A program made the position numbers and the translations under genes. The notes under the pieces are model-generated. The model saw nothing but the letters and a program-made list of their open reading frames with translations. It was not told the DNA's origin and ran no database searches. A stretch of 64,000 nt of DNA from UBA3839 sp902776985 (lineage in GTDB: Bacteria > Bacteroidota > Bacteroidia > Bacteroidales > Bacteroidaceae): NCBI GenBank assembly GCA_902776985.1, contig CACYSD010000022.1, positions 1 to 64,000 of the forward strand, read 5' to 3'. Shown one piece after another: positions 25,539-35,471 of this stretch. Position 1 is the first letter of the stretch. The number at the start of each line of letters is the position of its first letter.

Positions 25539-28412
25539 ATGGACTACAATTTCAGAGAAATTGAACAGAAATGGCAAGCGCAATGGGTTAAAAACCAAAC
25601 CTATCGCGTCACAGAAGACAAAAACCGTAAGAAATTCTACGTACTCAATATGTTCCCCTACCCCAGCGGTGCAGGACTTCACGTCGGACACCCTCTGGGA
25701 TATATAGCAAGCGATATCTACGCTCGCTACAAGCGTCTTCAGGGTTTCAACGTACTGAACCCAATGGGCTACGATGCCTATGGACTGCCAGCAGAGCAGT
25801 ATGCTATTCAAACAGGACAACACCCTGAAATCACAACATTCCAGAACATTGACCGCTACCGCCAGCAGCTCGACAAGATAGGTTTCTGCTTTGACTGGGA
25901 CCGTGAAGTTCGCACCTGCGATCCAGTTTATTACAAATGGACTCAATGGGCTTTCCAACTGATGTTTGAAAGCTACTATGGTAGTTCCCTTCCAACCTCC
26001 ACAAAAGGTAAGGAGCAGAAACCAAAGGCACGCCCTATTTCAGAGTTGGTAGCCTATCTTAAGGAAAATGGTACTGAGGGCTTGGAAAAATACGGCATTG
26101 CTCAGAGCGAAGAACTGTCGTTCACTGCTGCTGAATGGAATGCAATGGACGAGAAGCAGCAGAGTGAGACTCTGATGAACTGGCGCATTGCATATCTCGG
26201 AGAGACCATGGTGAACTGGTGTCCTGCATTGGGAACAGTTCTCGCTAACGACGAGGTGATTGACGGAGTGAGTGCCCGTGGCGGTTACCCTGTAGAACAG
26301 AAGAAAATGCGTCAATGGTGTCTGCGTGTCAGCGCATACGCTCAACGTCTGCTCGACGGTCTTGAAACCATCGATTGGACAGACTCTCTCAAAGAGACAC
26401 AGCGCAACTGGATTGGTCGTAGCGAAGGTACCGAAATGCAGTTCAAGGTTGCAGGCAGCGATCAGTCGTTTACAATCTTCACTACACGTGCCGACACCAT
26501 CTTCGGTGTTACATTCATGGTTCTGGCACCTGAAAGCGAACTCGTTGACCAACTCACAACAAGCGAGCAGCGTGGCGCAGTAGATGAATATCTGGCATAC
26601 GTTCGCAAACGTACTGAACGTGAACGTCAGATTGACCACACTGTAACAGGTGTATTCTCTGGCTCTTATGCAGTAAACCCATTTACAGGAGAAGAAATTC
26701 CTATCTGGATATCAGAATACGTACTTGCAGGCTACGGCACAGGTGCCATCATGGCAGTACCAGCTCACGACAGCCGTGACTACGCTTTTGCCCGTCACTT
26801 CAACCTGCCTATTATTCCTCTTATTGAAGGTGCAGACGTAAGTGAAGAGAGCTTTGATGCCAAGGAAGGAATTGTGATGAATTCTCCACGCCAAGAAAAC
26901 GGAGGATTCTCACTCAACGGTCTTACAGTGAAGGAAGCTATCGCTGCAACAAAGAAATATGTTACCGAGAACGGTCTGGGACGCGTAAAGGTGAACTACC
27001 GTTTGCGTGATGCTATTTTCTCACGTCAGCGCTATTGGGGTGAACCATTCCCTGTTTACTACAAGAATGGAATCCCCACAATGATTCCTCAAGAGTGTCT
27101 GCCACTGCTGTTGCCAGAAGTAGACAAGTTCCTGCCAACCGAAACAGGTGAGCCGCCACTCGGCAACGCTGACTGCTGGGCATGGGACGAAAGTGCACGT
27201 AAGGTGGTAAGCAAATCGCTTATCGATGAGAAGAACGTCTTCCCTATCGAACTCTTCACCATGCCTGGATTTGCAGGTTCTTCTGCATACTATCTCCGCT
27301 ACATGGACCCACACAACACCGAAGCACTCGTAAGCCGTGAAGCAGATGAGTACTGGCAGAACGTAGATCTCTATGTAGGTGGAACCGAACATGCAACCGG
27401 TCACCTTATCTACTCACGCTTCTGGAATAAATTCCTCTTCGACATGGGTTATAGCGTTAAGGAAGAACCATTCCAGAAACTGATCAATCAGGGTATGATT
27501 CAGGGACGTTCAAACTTTGTATATAGAATTAAAGATACCAACACATTTGTATCTTATAATTTGCGCAAAGAATATGATGTGACTCCGCTTCATGTTGATG
27601 TAAACATTGTTCAGAACGATGTGCTTGACCTCGAAGCATTCAAGGCTTGGCGTCCTGAATTCAACAACGCAGAGTTTATCCTTGAGGATGGCAAATATGT
27701 ATGCGGCTGGGCTATTGAGAAGATGTCGAAGTCTATGTTCAACGTTGTGAACCCGGATATGATTGTGGAGCGTTTCGGTGCCGACACACTCCGTCTGTAT
27801 GAAATGTTCCTCGGTCCTGTTGAAGCATCAAAGCCTTGGGACACCAATGGTATCGACGGTTGTCACCGATTCCTGCGCAAACTTTGGATGTTTGCCTACG
27901 ACAAGGACGGCACACTGCGCTGCAACGACGAATCAGAAGCTTCGAAGGAAGAGCTGAAGTCTATCCACAAACTCATCAAAAAAGTGACTTCAGATATTGA
28001 GGCTTTCTCATACAATACCAGTGTGTCTGCCTTCATGATTTGTCTGAACGAACTCACAGCACTGAAGAGTGCCAACCGCAAGGTATTGGAGGACTTTGTT
28101 GTGCTGCTTGCACCATTCTGTCCTCATATCAGCGAAGAACTCTGGGCTTCACTCGGACATACTACAAGCGTGTGTGATGCACAATGGCCTGTATTCAACG
28201 AGGAACACCTTCGTGAAGACAGCATCAGTCTGACTATTTCCTTCAACGGAAAGGCTCGTTTCCAGATGCAGTTCCCTGCAGACGCCGACAATGACAGCAT
28301 CGAAGCAGCAGTTCTTCAGAATCCACAATCAGCCAAATACATGGAAGGCTGGCAGCACGTCAAGACAATTGTCGTTCCAAAGAAAATTGTAAACATCGTA
28401 CTGAAAAAGTAA
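25539..28412 (+). CDS. leuS: Leucyl-tRNA synthetase
   Basis: A 957-residue class I synthetase. The HIGH-type motif lies in PYPSGAGLHVGHPLG near residue 40. A CP1 editing domain follows (TTRADTIFGVTF and AVPAHDSRDYAFA), then KMSKS (EKMSKSMFNVVNPD) near residue 728 and a helical anticodon domain. It charges tRNA-Leu and edits mischarged products. It is followed 3 bases later by the YitT-RdgB gene. Confidence 0.97.
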   Translation: MDYNFREIEQKWQAQWVKNQTYRVTEDKNRKKFYVLNMFPYPSGAGLHVGHPLGYIASDIYARYKRLQGFNVLNPMGYDAYGLPAEQYAIQTGQHPEITTFQNIDRYRQQLDKIGFCFDWDREVRTCDPVYYKWTQWAFQLMFESYYGSSLPTSTKGKEQKPKARPISELVAYLKENGTEGLEKYGIAQSEELSFTAAEWNAMDEKQQSETLMNWRIAYLGETMVNWCPALGTVLANDEVIDGVSARGGYPVEQKKMRQWCLRVSAYAQRLLDGLETIDWTDSLKETQRNWIGRSEGTEMQFKVAGSDQSFTIFTTRADTIFGVTFMVLAPESELVDQLTTSEQRGAVDEYLAYVRKRTERERQIDHTVTGVFSGSYAVNPFTGEEIPIWISEYVLAGYGTGAIMAVPAHDSRDYAFARHFNLPIIPLIEGADVSEESFDAKEGIVMNSPRQENGGFSLNGLTVKEAIAATKKYVTENGLGRVKVNYRLRDAIFSRQRYWGEPFPVYYKNGIPTMIPQECLPLLLPEVDKFLPTETGEPPLGNADCWAWDESARKVVSKSLIDEKNVFPIELFTMPGFAGSSAYYLRYMDPHNTEALVSREADEYWQNVDLYVGGTEHATGHLIYSRFWNKFLFDMGYSVKEEPFQKLINQGMIQGRSNFVYRIKDTNTFVSYNLRKEYDVTPLHVDVNIVQNDVLDLEAFKAWRPEFNNAEFILEDGKYVCGWAIEKMSKSMFNVVNPDMIVERFGADTLRLYEMFLGPVEASKPWDTNGIDGCHRFLRKLWMFAYDKDGTLRCNDESEASKEELKSIHKLIKKVTSDIEAFSYNTSVSAFMICLNELTALKSANRKVLEDFVVLLAPFCPHISEELWASLGHTTSVCDAQWPVFNEEHLREDSISLTISFNGKARFQMQFPADADNDSIEAAVLQNPQSAKYMEGWQHVKTIVVPKKIVNIVLKK

Positions 28413-28415
28413 TTT

Positions 28416-29933
28416 ATGACTCCACAATTGCCTGCATTTGCACGAAACGCCTGGGTCGAACTACGTGATTATGTGTTCATCACCATTGGTCTTTTTATCT
28501 ATGCCAGCGGTCTCACCCTCTTCATGCTTCCTCACGAAATCACAACAGGCGGCATAGCCGGTGTTTCATCTATCGTTTACTACGTCACAGGACTGGAGGT
28601 TCAGAACACCTATCTCGCCATTAACGTGATTTTCCTCATAGCGGCAATCATCGAACTGGGATGGAAGTTCTGTTTCAAAACCATCTATGCCGTAATCATG
28701 CTTTCTTTTATATTGTGGCTATTGCAACGTATAATAGAAATGCAACCAGGCGTAGAACCTGGACATCTGCCACAAGTTATGCCCGACCGCTTCATGTCGT
28801 GCGTCATCGGTGGTATTCTTGAAGGAGCGGCACTTGCCATCTGTTTCCTCAACAATGGTTCAACTGGTGGAACAGACATCATTGCTGCCATCGTAAACAA
28901 ATACAAGAATCTGAGTCTGGGTTACGTAATACTTACCTGCGATATCATCATTATCTCGTCAAGTTATTTCGTATTCCAGGATCAGCCAGATTGTTGGGAA
29001 CGCGTAATCTGCGGTATAGTAACGCTGAGTATCTCTGCCTTCACACTGGACTATGTGATGAACCGCAGACGTCAGTCCGTTCAGTTCATGATTTTCTCCC
29101 GCAACTACTCAAAAATTGCGGATGCTATCAATTCCACAGGACGTGGCGTGACTGTGCTTGACGGGCAAGGATGGTACACTAAGACCGAGCGCAAGGTGAT
29201 TGTTTGTCTTGCCAAGAAAAGCGAGAGCATCAATATCTTCCGTATGATAAAGAGCATCGACCCATATTGTTTTGTATCTATGGCCAATGCACAAGGTGTG
29301 TTCGGAGAAGGTTTTGACACCATAAAGGCAAAGGTGGCAAACAACAAGCAGACACTCGTGTTTGCGACAAACAACCAACACAAGCTTGAAGAGGTGCGAC
29401 AGATGCTTGGCGACCGCTATGAGGTTCGCAGCCTCGATGATATCGGCTGTCATACCGATATACCAGAGACAGGAAGCACTTTCCGTGAGAACGCACTTAT
29501 GAAGGCACAGTTTGTCAAAACCTACTACGGATTTGACTGCTTTGCCGACGACAGCGGGCTTGAATGTGAAGCACTCGGCGGTGCACCAGGTGTGCACTCC
29601 GCACGTTACGCAAGTGAAGTCGGACACGACAGCGAAGCGAATATGAATAAGCTTCTCCACGAACTCGAAGGTAAAGAAAACCGCAAAGCCAATTTCCGCA
29701 CCGTCATTGCCTTTGTCACTACTGATGCCGTGCACTACTTTGAAGGCACCGTTGAGGGTGTGATTCTCGTAAGTCGCCGTGGTGAAGGCGGATTCGGTTA
29801 CGATCCTGTATTCCTGCCTGACGGCTATGAACAGACTTTTGCAGAAATGTCAGCAGAACAGAAAAACAGCATAAGTCACCGTGCACGTGCTGTTGCAAAA
29901 TTCGTAGATTTCCTCCACGAGCAGCATAAATAA
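28416..29933 (+). CDS. Fusion of a YitT family membrane protein and an RdgB/HAM1 nucleotide pyrophosphatase
   Basis: A 505-residue protein. Residues 1-305 are a complete YitT protein (five or so helices, NNGSTGGTDIIAAIVNKY near 147, DUF2179 end GVFGEGFDTIKAK). Residues 312-505 are a complete RdgB-type NTP pyrophosphatase: FATNNQHKLEEV, FADDSGLECEALGGAPGVHSAR, GFGYDPVF, SHRARAV. RdgB hydrolyses dITP, XTP and ITP to monophosphates. The junction (KAKVANNKQTLVFATNN) has no stop and no ATG before the RdgB start, so the enzyme would be tethered at the membrane unless an internal start is used. The YitT paralogue at 8995 stops right after its matching FGEGFDKIKV. Confidence 0.9.
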   Translation: MTPQLPAFARNAWVELRDYVFITIGLFIYASGLTLFMLPHEITTGGIAGVSSIVYYVTGLEVQNTYLAINVIFLIAAIIELGWKFCFKTIYAVIMLSFILWLLQRIIEMQPGVEPGHLPQVMPDRFMSCVIGGILEGAALAICFLNNGSTGGTDIIAAIVNKYKNLSLGYVILTCDIIIISSSYFVFQDQPDCWERVICGIVTLSISAFTLDYVMNRRRQSVQFMIFSRNYSKIADAINSTGRGVTVLDGQGWYTKTERKVIVCLAKKSESINIFRMIKSIDPYCFVSMANAQGVFGEGFDTIKAKVANNKQTLVFATNNQHKLEEVRQMLGDRYEVRSLDDIGCHTDIPETGSTFRENALMKAQFVKTYYGFDCFADDSGLECEALGGAPGVHSARYASEVGHDSEANMNKLLHELEGKENRKANFRTVIAFVTTDAVHYFEGTVEGVILVSRRGEGGFGYDPVFLPDGYEQTFAEMSAEQKNSISHRARAVAKFVDFLHEQHK

Positions 29934-29993
29934 ATATAGTATAAACAAAAAAGGCTTCGAGTTGTCTCGAAGCCTTTTTTGTTTATACTATAT
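29934..29993. terminator. Bidirectional terminator, 28-bp perfect stem
   Basis: Arm 29934-29961 (starting ATATAGTATAAAC) pairs fully with 29966-29993 around a TTGT loop, with AAAAAA and TTTTTT inside the stem. It separates the convergent fusion gene and aquaporin. Confidence 0.92.
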
Positions 29994-29995
29994 TC

Positions 29996-30670
29996 CTATT
30001 CCTTAGGTTCAATCACCTTCCAGATACCTGCAGCAAGTGCAGCACCTACGAATGGACCTACGATGAAGATCCAGAGTTGGTTGAGAGCTTCAGGATTACT
30101 GCTGAAGAGAGCAGGACCGATTGAGCGGGCAGGGTTTACAGATGTACCAGTGTAACGGATGCAAACCAAGTGCACGAGGATGAGAGACAAACCGATGGCA
30201 AGTCCTGCAAAGTTGTTGGTAGCGCCATTTGTCTTGGAAGTAGCGCCAAGAACAACAAGCACGAAGATGCAAGTAAATACCACCTCGGCCAACACACCAC
30301 CTAATACAGAAACATTTTCCTGTAAAGAGTTTGCTCCAAGGGCACTGCCTTCCATACCCGCATTATTTGTGAGGCCAAGAAGGATAACTGCACCGATAAC
30401 TGCACCGATAATCTGAGCAATGATGTAGAACACTGCATCTTTAGCATTCATACGTCCACTGAGCAGTACGCCAAGAGTGATGGCAGGATTGATATGGCAT
30501 CCTGAAATGCCACCGATAGTGTAAGCCATTGCAACTACTGCAAGACCGAAAGCGAAACTTGTGCCAACTACCGAAGCAGTATCGACACCACAATTAAGAC
30601 TAACTGCAACACCGCAGCCCATAAGTGTCAGTACCATTGTACCAACCAACTCTGCTAAATACTTTTTCAT
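29996..30670 (-). CDS. aqpZ: Aquaporin Z-type water channel
   Basis: A 224-residue MIP-family channel with six membrane helices and two NPA loops (HINPAITLG near residue 62 and SVNPARSIGPAL near 180). The Arg after the second NPA and the His and Thr positions fit a water-selective AqpZ rather than a glycerol facilitator. On the minus strand a TTG-N21-TAATTTTG promoter lies just upstream, at about 30745-30714. Confidence 0.9.
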   Translation of the reverse strand: MKKYLAELVGTMVLTLMGCGVAVSLNCGVDTASVVGTSFAFGLAVVAMAYTIGGISGCHINPAITLGVLLSGRMNAKDAVFYIIAQIIGAVIGAVILLGLTNNAGMEGSALGANSLQENVSVLGGVLAEVVFTCIFVLVVLGATSKTNGATNNFAGLAIGLSLILVHLVCIRYTGTSVNPARSIGPALFSSNPEALNQLWIFIVGPFVGAALAAGIWKVIEPKE

Positions 30671-30777
30671 AGAAATAAAAAAATAAAGTTAAAACGTTCA
30701 TCAGGCAAAATTATGCAAAATTGTTTATAATGAACAATGAAAAAGCAAAAAAAATTCAGTCTTTTATGAAAAATGAG

Positions 30778-30785
30778 TAATTTTG
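30778..30785 (+). promoter_or_regulatory. -7 box TAATTTTG before the S9 peptidase
   Basis: TAATTTTG fits the consensus and lies 29 bases before the ATG at 30815; no clear -33 box is seen. Confidence 0.45.
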
Positions 30786-30814
30786 CCATTGAAAACAATA
30801 AAAAAACACCAACA

Positions 30815-33055
30815 ATGAAGACAAATAAGCTTATCATGATGCTTATGCTCATGGCAACACCTATAACTCTTATGGCACAGAACGAGAATAACGTTAATGG
30901 TTCAAAGCGTTTGTTTACGCTTGACGACCTTATTCCTGGTGGATCTACATACTACCAACATTCCTATACACCAACATTGTATCTGACTTGGTGGGGAGAG
31001 GAATGTGTGAATCGTGACCTCGACTTTTGTTCGACAATAGACAAACAAACTGGAGAAGAGACCCAACTGTTCACTCTTGATGAAATCAACCGCTGCATTG
31101 CCCCAGAGAAAGCAAATTATCTGTACCTTGTAGAGTTTCCTTATCCTGAACAGACACTTGTGCTGGTGACTACAACCAAGAAACGTGTTCTCGTGGACTG
31201 GAAGGCAGAAAAGGTTGTTTGGCAACAAGATATTGAATCCGGAGCAAGTGGAGAAGACTGGAACCGCCACTCCCGGAATCTGGCGTTTGTGAAGGAGCAC
31301 AACCTTTACGTAACCGATGCCGATAATAACCTCCACACTTTAAGCACTGACGGAAGTAACGACATCCGATATGGAGAGAGTGTCCACCGTGACGAGTTCG
31401 GCATTACCAAGGGAACATTCTGGAACAACGATGGTACACTCCTGGCATTCTATCGCATGGACCAGTCTATGGTTTCCTCATATCCACAGGTTAATGTGAC
31501 ACCTGACTTCAAGGATGGCGAAAGCCGCTGTGCAACTATGATTCCCGACAAATATCCAATGTCTGGTGAAACAAGCCACAAAGTGAGTGTGGGTATTTAC
31601 AACGTGGCTAAGAAAACCACAGTTTATCTGAACACCGGCGACCCAACCAACCGTTATTTCACAAACATCGCATGGAGCAACGACGGAAAACAGATATTCC
31701 TTATCGAACTCAACCGCGATCAGAATCATGCACACCTCGACTGCTATGATGTTGAGACGGGTAACTGCATTGCCACCCTCTTCGACGAACGCAATGACAA
31801 GTACGTAGAACCAGAACACCCGATTGTATTCCTGCCTTGGAACGACTCACAGTTCGTTTATCAGACACGCAACCGCGACGGCTATAATCATCTCTTCCTT
31901 TACGAATGGAAAAACGGCAAGGCAAAACAGCTTCGCCAACTCACCAGCGGTAAGTTTGAAGTACTCAGTGTACTGGGCTTCAACCGCAAGGCTGAACGAA
32001 TCGTCTTTGCCAGCAACGAACAAGATCCTATTGGCTGCACCATCAGCAGTGTTGACATGAAAGGACACCGTACTCTGCTGAGCAACCAGCACGGCTGGCA
32101 TAACGGAGAACTGAGCGACGGAGGTGAATACATCTCCGACAACTGGTCGTGGGGAGGAGATTCCGAATACGGACGCATGATTACCCTTCTCGACGCTGTT
32201 CGTCCTACTAAGCAAAACAGCGAGGAGTCAAAGGTTTCACTCCATTCCACAATGCGCATGCAAGACCCTTGGAACGACTATCAGGTTCCGGAAATGAAAG
32301 TAGGAACCATCAAGGCTGCCGACGGAGTGACCGACCTCTACTACAGACTTACATTACCAACGAATTTCGATCCTAACAAGAAATACCCGACCGTAGTCTA
32401 TGTATATGGAGGGCCTCATGCTCACAACATCGACGCAAGTCGCCACTGGGGTGTACGTGGTTGGGACATCTGGATGGCGCAGAGAGGCTATGTGATGTTC
32501 TGTCTCGACAATCGTGGCAGTGAGAACCGCGGTTTGGAATTCGAGCAAGCCACCTTCCGCAACCTCGGTGTTGAAGAGATGAAAGACCAGATGTGCGGCA
32601 TCGATTATCTCCGTTCTCTTCCATACGTTGACGCCGACCGCATAGGTGTTCACGGCTGGAGCTACGGAGGCTATATGACAACAAGTCTGATGACTACATA
32701 TCCCGAAACTTTCAAAGTGGGCGTGGCAGGCGGACCTGTCATCGACTGGAAATACTACGAGGTGATGTACGGAGAACGCTACATGGACACGCCCGAACAG
32801 AATCCGGAAGGTTTCAAAACCACCTCTCTGCTTGGCAAAGCCCATAATCTCCAGGGACGTCTGCTCATCATCTATGGAGGCAACGACCCCACTTGTGTAC
32901 CTCAACACACACTCTCATTTATCCGTGCGTGCATTGACGCAGGAACTCATCCCGACCTTTTCACCTATCCAGGCGATGGACACAATATGATGGGAACCGA
33001 CCGCATTCACCTGCACGAACACATAACCCGCTACTTTGACGATTTTTTGAAATAA
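30815..33055 (+). CDS. Exported S9 peptidase, dipeptidyl peptidase IV type
   Basis: About 746 residues from the ATG at 30815 (MKTNKLIMMLMLMATPITLMA then QNE), chosen for its signal peptide over the frame start at 30773. It has an N-terminal beta-propeller (DPPIV_N) and a C-terminal hydrolase domain. The catalytic Ser is in HGWSYGGYM, the Asp in GGNDPTCVP and the His in GDGHNMMG. It would cleave X-Pro or similar dipeptides in the periplasm or at the surface, useful for peptide feeding. It ends 3 bases before sufE. Confidence 0.93.
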   Translation: MKTNKLIMMLMLMATPITLMAQNENNVNGSKRLFTLDDLIPGGSTYYQHSYTPTLYLTWWGEECVNRDLDFCSTIDKQTGEETQLFTLDEINRCIAPEKANYLYLVEFPYPEQTLVLVTTTKKRVLVDWKAEKVVWQQDIESGASGEDWNRHSRNLAFVKEHNLYVTDADNNLHTLSTDGSNDIRYGESVHRDEFGITKGTFWNNDGTLLAFYRMDQSMVSSYPQVNVTPDFKDGESRCATMIPDKYPMSGETSHKVSVGIYNVAKKTTVYLNTGDPTNRYFTNIAWSNDGKQIFLIELNRDQNHAHLDCYDVETGNCIATLFDERNDKYVEPEHPIVFLPWNDSQFVYQTRNRDGYNHLFLYEWKNGKAKQLRQLTSGKFEVLSVLGFNRKAERIVFASNEQDPIGCTISSVDMKGHRTLLSNQHGWHNGELSDGGEYISDNWSWGGDSEYGRMITLLDAVRPTKQNSEESKVSLHSTMRMQDPWNDYQVPEMKVGTIKAADGVTDLYYRLTLPTNFDPNKKYPTVVYVYGGPHAHNIDASRHWGVRGWDIWMAQRGYVMFCLDNRGSENRGLEFEQATFRNLGVEEMKDQMCGIDYLRSLPYVDADRIGVHGWSYGGYMTTSLMTTYPETFKVGVAGGPVIDWKYYEVMYGERYMDTPEQNPEGFKTTSLLGKAHNLQGRLLIIYGGNDPTCVPQHTLSFIRACIDAGTHPDLFTYPGDGHNMMGTDRIHLHEHITRYFDDFLK

Positions 33056-33058
33056 ATT

Positions 33059-33490
33059 ATGAACATAGAAGACATTCAAAACGAAGTGATTGAGGAATTC
33101 CAGGACTATGACGACTGGATGGACCGCTACCAATTACTAATCGATTTAGGCAACGAACAAGAGCCGTTGCCGGAGAAGTACAAAACAGAGAACAACCTCA
33201 TAGATGGATGCCAAAGCCGGGTATGGCTTCAGGCTGACTATATGCCAGACGGCACCATCCATTTCCAGGCTGAGAGCGATGCCCTTATAGTTAAAGGACT
33301 TGTAACCCTCCTGCTTCGTGTACTCAACGACCACACTCCGGATGAGATACTCGACGCCGACCTGCACTTCATCGAAGACATCGGGCTTCGTGACCATCTC
33401 TCTCCTACCCGTAGTAATGGACTGCTCGCCATGGTGAAGCAGATGCGCATGTATGCTCTTGCCTTCAAAACAAAGAACAGTCATGCTTAA
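33059..33490 (+). CDS. sufE: SufE family sulfur-acceptor protein
   Basis: A 143-residue SufE-like protein with the acceptor Cys in IDGCQSRVWL near residue 51 and the conserved FIEDIGLRDHLSPTRSNGL near 100-120. SufE takes persulfide sulfur from the SufS desulfurase for Fe-S cluster assembly. No other suf gene is in the window. It overlaps rnhB by 8 bases. Confidence 0.93.
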   Translation: MNIEDIQNEVIEEFQDYDDWMDRYQLLIDLGNEQEPLPEKYKTENNLIDGCQSRVWLQADYMPDGTIHFQAESDALIVKGLVTLLLRVLNDHTPDEILDADLHFIEDIGLRDHLSPTRSNGLLAMVKQMRMYALAFKTKNSHA

Positions 33491-34088
33491 GCCGTTTCTT
33501 AATGAGAATCTCATTGAGGCAGGCTGCGACGAAGCCGGACGCGGATGTCTTGCCGGTAGTGTCTATGCTGCTGCTGTAATTCTCCCTAAGGACTACAGCA
33601 ACCCACGTCTCAATGACTCCAAGCAACTCACTGCCCGTCAGCGCTATGCCCTTCGTGAAGAGATAGAGCGCGACGCATTGGCGTGGGCTGTGGGAATCGT
33701 CACTCCTGAGGAAATTGACAGTCTGAACATACTCCGTGCAAGTATCACCGCTATGCACCGAGCCATTGATTCTCTGAAAATCACTCCCGAAGCACTGCTC
33801 ATTGACGGCAACCGTTTCTATCCTCACCCCAAGAAGATTCCTTATACGTGTATCATCAAGGGTGATGGCAAATACCTCTCCATTGCAGCAGCTTCGATTC
33901 TGGCAAAGACCTATCGTGACGACTATATGAAGCAGTTGCACGAGGAATACCCTCAATACGGATGGAACCGCAACGCAGGCTACCCCACCCGCGAACATCG
34001 CAACGCCATCCGCCAATTTGGCACAACACCCTATCACCGTCTTAGTTTCAACCTCCTCGGTGATTCCCAACTCAGCTTTGATTTTTAA
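33483..34088 (+). CDS. rnhB: Ribonuclease HII
   Basis: About 201 residues from the ATG at 33483 (MLKPFLNENLIEAGCDEAGRG); the longer frame from 33453 would run through sufE coding sequence. The catalytic DEAGRG is near residue 16, followed by LNDSKQLTARQR, DGNRF and the conserved C-terminal HRLSF. It cleaves RNA in RNA-DNA hybrids, including single ribonucleotides in DNA. Confidence 0.95.
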   Translation: MLKPFLNENLIEAGCDEAGRGCLAGSVYAAAVILPKDYSNPRLNDSKQLTARQRYALREEIERDALAWAVGIVTPEEIDSLNILRASITAMHRAIDSLKITPEALLIDGNRFYPHPKKIPYTCIIKGDGKYLSIAAASILAKTYRDDYMKQLHEEYPQYGWNRNAGYPTREHRNAIRQFGTTPYHRLSFNLLGDSQLSFDF

Positions 34089-34091
34089 GCC

Positions 34092-34991
34092 TTGGAACTC
34101 GATACTTTTTCACGACAACTACACCTGATTGAACTACTCACAGGCAACAGTACGCTTACAATCAATCAACTTTGTGAGCGGCTACAGCTGTCGCGTCGCA
34201 CTATATACCGCTACCTACAACTCTTTCAGCAAGTAGGATTTGAAGTCTATCGCAACGGCAGCATCTACTCTATAGGAGCCAACTCACCGTTCTACAATAT
34301 TATTTCCGACCGCTTGCGACTCAGTCCCAACGACATCAGCGCACTTGCCGCATTGCTCCGTCAAGCCGATGTCTCACAACCGTCCGTTATGCGTCTGCAA
34401 CAGAAAATGCACAACTACTACGGCATAGATTGCAGCCAGAAAGAAATAAATGTGCATCGTGACCTCGTCGAAAAAACTGAAACACTGCGTCAAGCCATAC
34501 AGCAAAAACGGCAAGTCATCCTCCACGACTACTATTCTCCCCATCGCAAAAACACCACCAACCGCCTCGTTGAGCCCTTTCTGCTCCTCCCTTACACAAA
34601 TGATGTCCGCTGCTACGAGCTGGAGAGCGGCACCTGCAAGACGTTCAAGATTAGTCGTATAGAAGGCAAGGTGGAGATTCTCAACACACACTGGCAATCA
34701 CCGACCAAACATATCCACTTCTACACTGACATCTTCGGATTTTCCAGCGAAACCACTCATCGCATCACTCTCCGTCTATCTCCGCTCGCCATGCGTCTGC
34801 TCATAGAAGAATACGGAGTTCAGGAAACACAGATGATGATTGACAGCGACGACGAGCACCGCATCATCAGCCTGCAGGTTTGCAGCTATCAGGGCATCGG
34901 GCGTTTCGTCCTCGGTCTCCTCGGCGAAGTCGAAGTCCTCAAAGGCGACGACTTCAAATCCTATCTCCGCAAGCAAATCACAAAACTATAA
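34092..34991 (+). CDS. WYL-domain transcriptional regulator
   Basis: A 299-residue protein with an N-terminal helix-turn-helix (INQLCERLQLSRRTIYRYLQ, residues 24-43) and a WYL-like ligand-binding region (VILHDYYSPHRKNTTNRLVEP, then YELESGTCKTFKISRIEG). A C-terminal WCX-type domain follows. Translation seems to use TTG at 34092, three bases after the rnhB stop; no nearby ATG keeps the helix-turn-helix whole. Such regulators often respond to nucleic-acid or nucleotide ligands. Targets unknown. Confidence 0.88.
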   Translation: MELDTFSRQLHLIELLTGNSTLTINQLCERLQLSRRTIYRYLQLFQQVGFEVYRNGSIYSIGANSPFYNIISDRLRLSPNDISALAALLRQADVSQPSVMRLQQKMHNYYGIDCSQKEINVHRDLVEKTETLRQAIQQKRQVILHDYYSPHRKNTTNRLVEPFLLLPYTNDVRCYELESGTCKTFKISRIEGKVEILNTHWQSPTKHIHFYTDIFGFSSETTHRITLRLSPLAMRLLIEEYGVQETQMMIDSDDEHRIISLQVCSYQGIGRFVLGLLGEVEVLKGDDFKSYLRKQITKL

Positions 34992-34994
34992 TGT

Positions 34995-35182
34995 CGCGCG
35001 ATGTGCTATTTTATTGATGTGCTATTTTATTAAACAAACAACGTTGTTTTTTTAATTCTACTTAACCTTGAATGGATAAAGACCGACATTCTCTCAACAA
35101 CTGCAAATCGCACAAACGTAAATGCTGCGATAAAAGACACTAAGTGATAAGTCTGAAGACTGATATCAGACTTCGATAATCT
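34995..35182. other. Noncoding spacer with small dyads
   Basis: It contains a direct repeat GATGTGCTATTTTATT (about 35000-35030), the palindrome AAACAACGTTGTTT followed by a T-run (35036-35053), which may terminate the WYL gene, and the dyad AAGTCTGA/TCAGACTT (35149-35156 with 35166-35173). No convincing gene. Confidence 0.5.
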
Positions 35183-35305
35183 CCTCCTGCTCAGTGATTG
35201 ATATGCTGAGCAGGATTTTTTTGTAAAAGGCTGTGTAATATGCTAAAAAAGCATTTTTTTTGCAGTTAACTTATGTATCTGCATATTTTTCCATAACTTT
35301 GACAT
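35183..35305 (+). repeat. Left copy of a ~123-bp direct repeat flanking the accessory block
   Basis: Nearly identical to 47396-47520. By eye they differ by a 2-base indel in a T-run and about five substitutions. The unit starts with a CCTGCTCAG terminator and ends ATTTTTCCATAACTTTG. The two copies lie about 12.2 kb apart in the same orientation. Confidence 0.85.
35186..35222 (+). terminator. CTCCTGCTCAG-family terminator 2
   Basis: CCTGCTCAG (35186-35194) pairs with CTGAGCAGG (35206-35214) and is followed by ATTTTTTT. It suits the plus-strand transcript from the WYL gene. Confidence 0.8.
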
Positions 35306-35382
35306 TTTGCAAAGTTAACTTCCGTGGAAATAAATGTTCGCCAGAGTTTCAACTCCGGCGAACTTACATTTTGTCAAAACGA

Positions 35383-35434
35383 TAAAAAAAGAAAGGACAC
35401 ATATCCGCTGTTGGAATATGCATCCTTTCCCTGC
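35383..35434 (-). ncRNA. Predicted ~50-nt hairpin RNA, copy B
   Basis: The minus-strand hairpin GAAAGGATGCATATTCC...GGATATGTGTCCTTTC (35429-35391) is followed by a U-run. Compared with copy A, the changes keep pairing, some as G-U. Inferred only. Confidence 0.42.
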
Positions 35435-35439
35435 TAATG

Positions 35440-35471
35440 CAAAGATACATCATTTTTCCCCGGAATGCAAA
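35440..35471 (-). promoter_or_regulatory. Promoter of repeat copy B
   Basis: On the minus strand, TTTG at 35471-35468, 20 bases, then TATCTTTG at 35447-35440. It has the same boxes and spacing as copies A and C. Confidence 0.72.
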
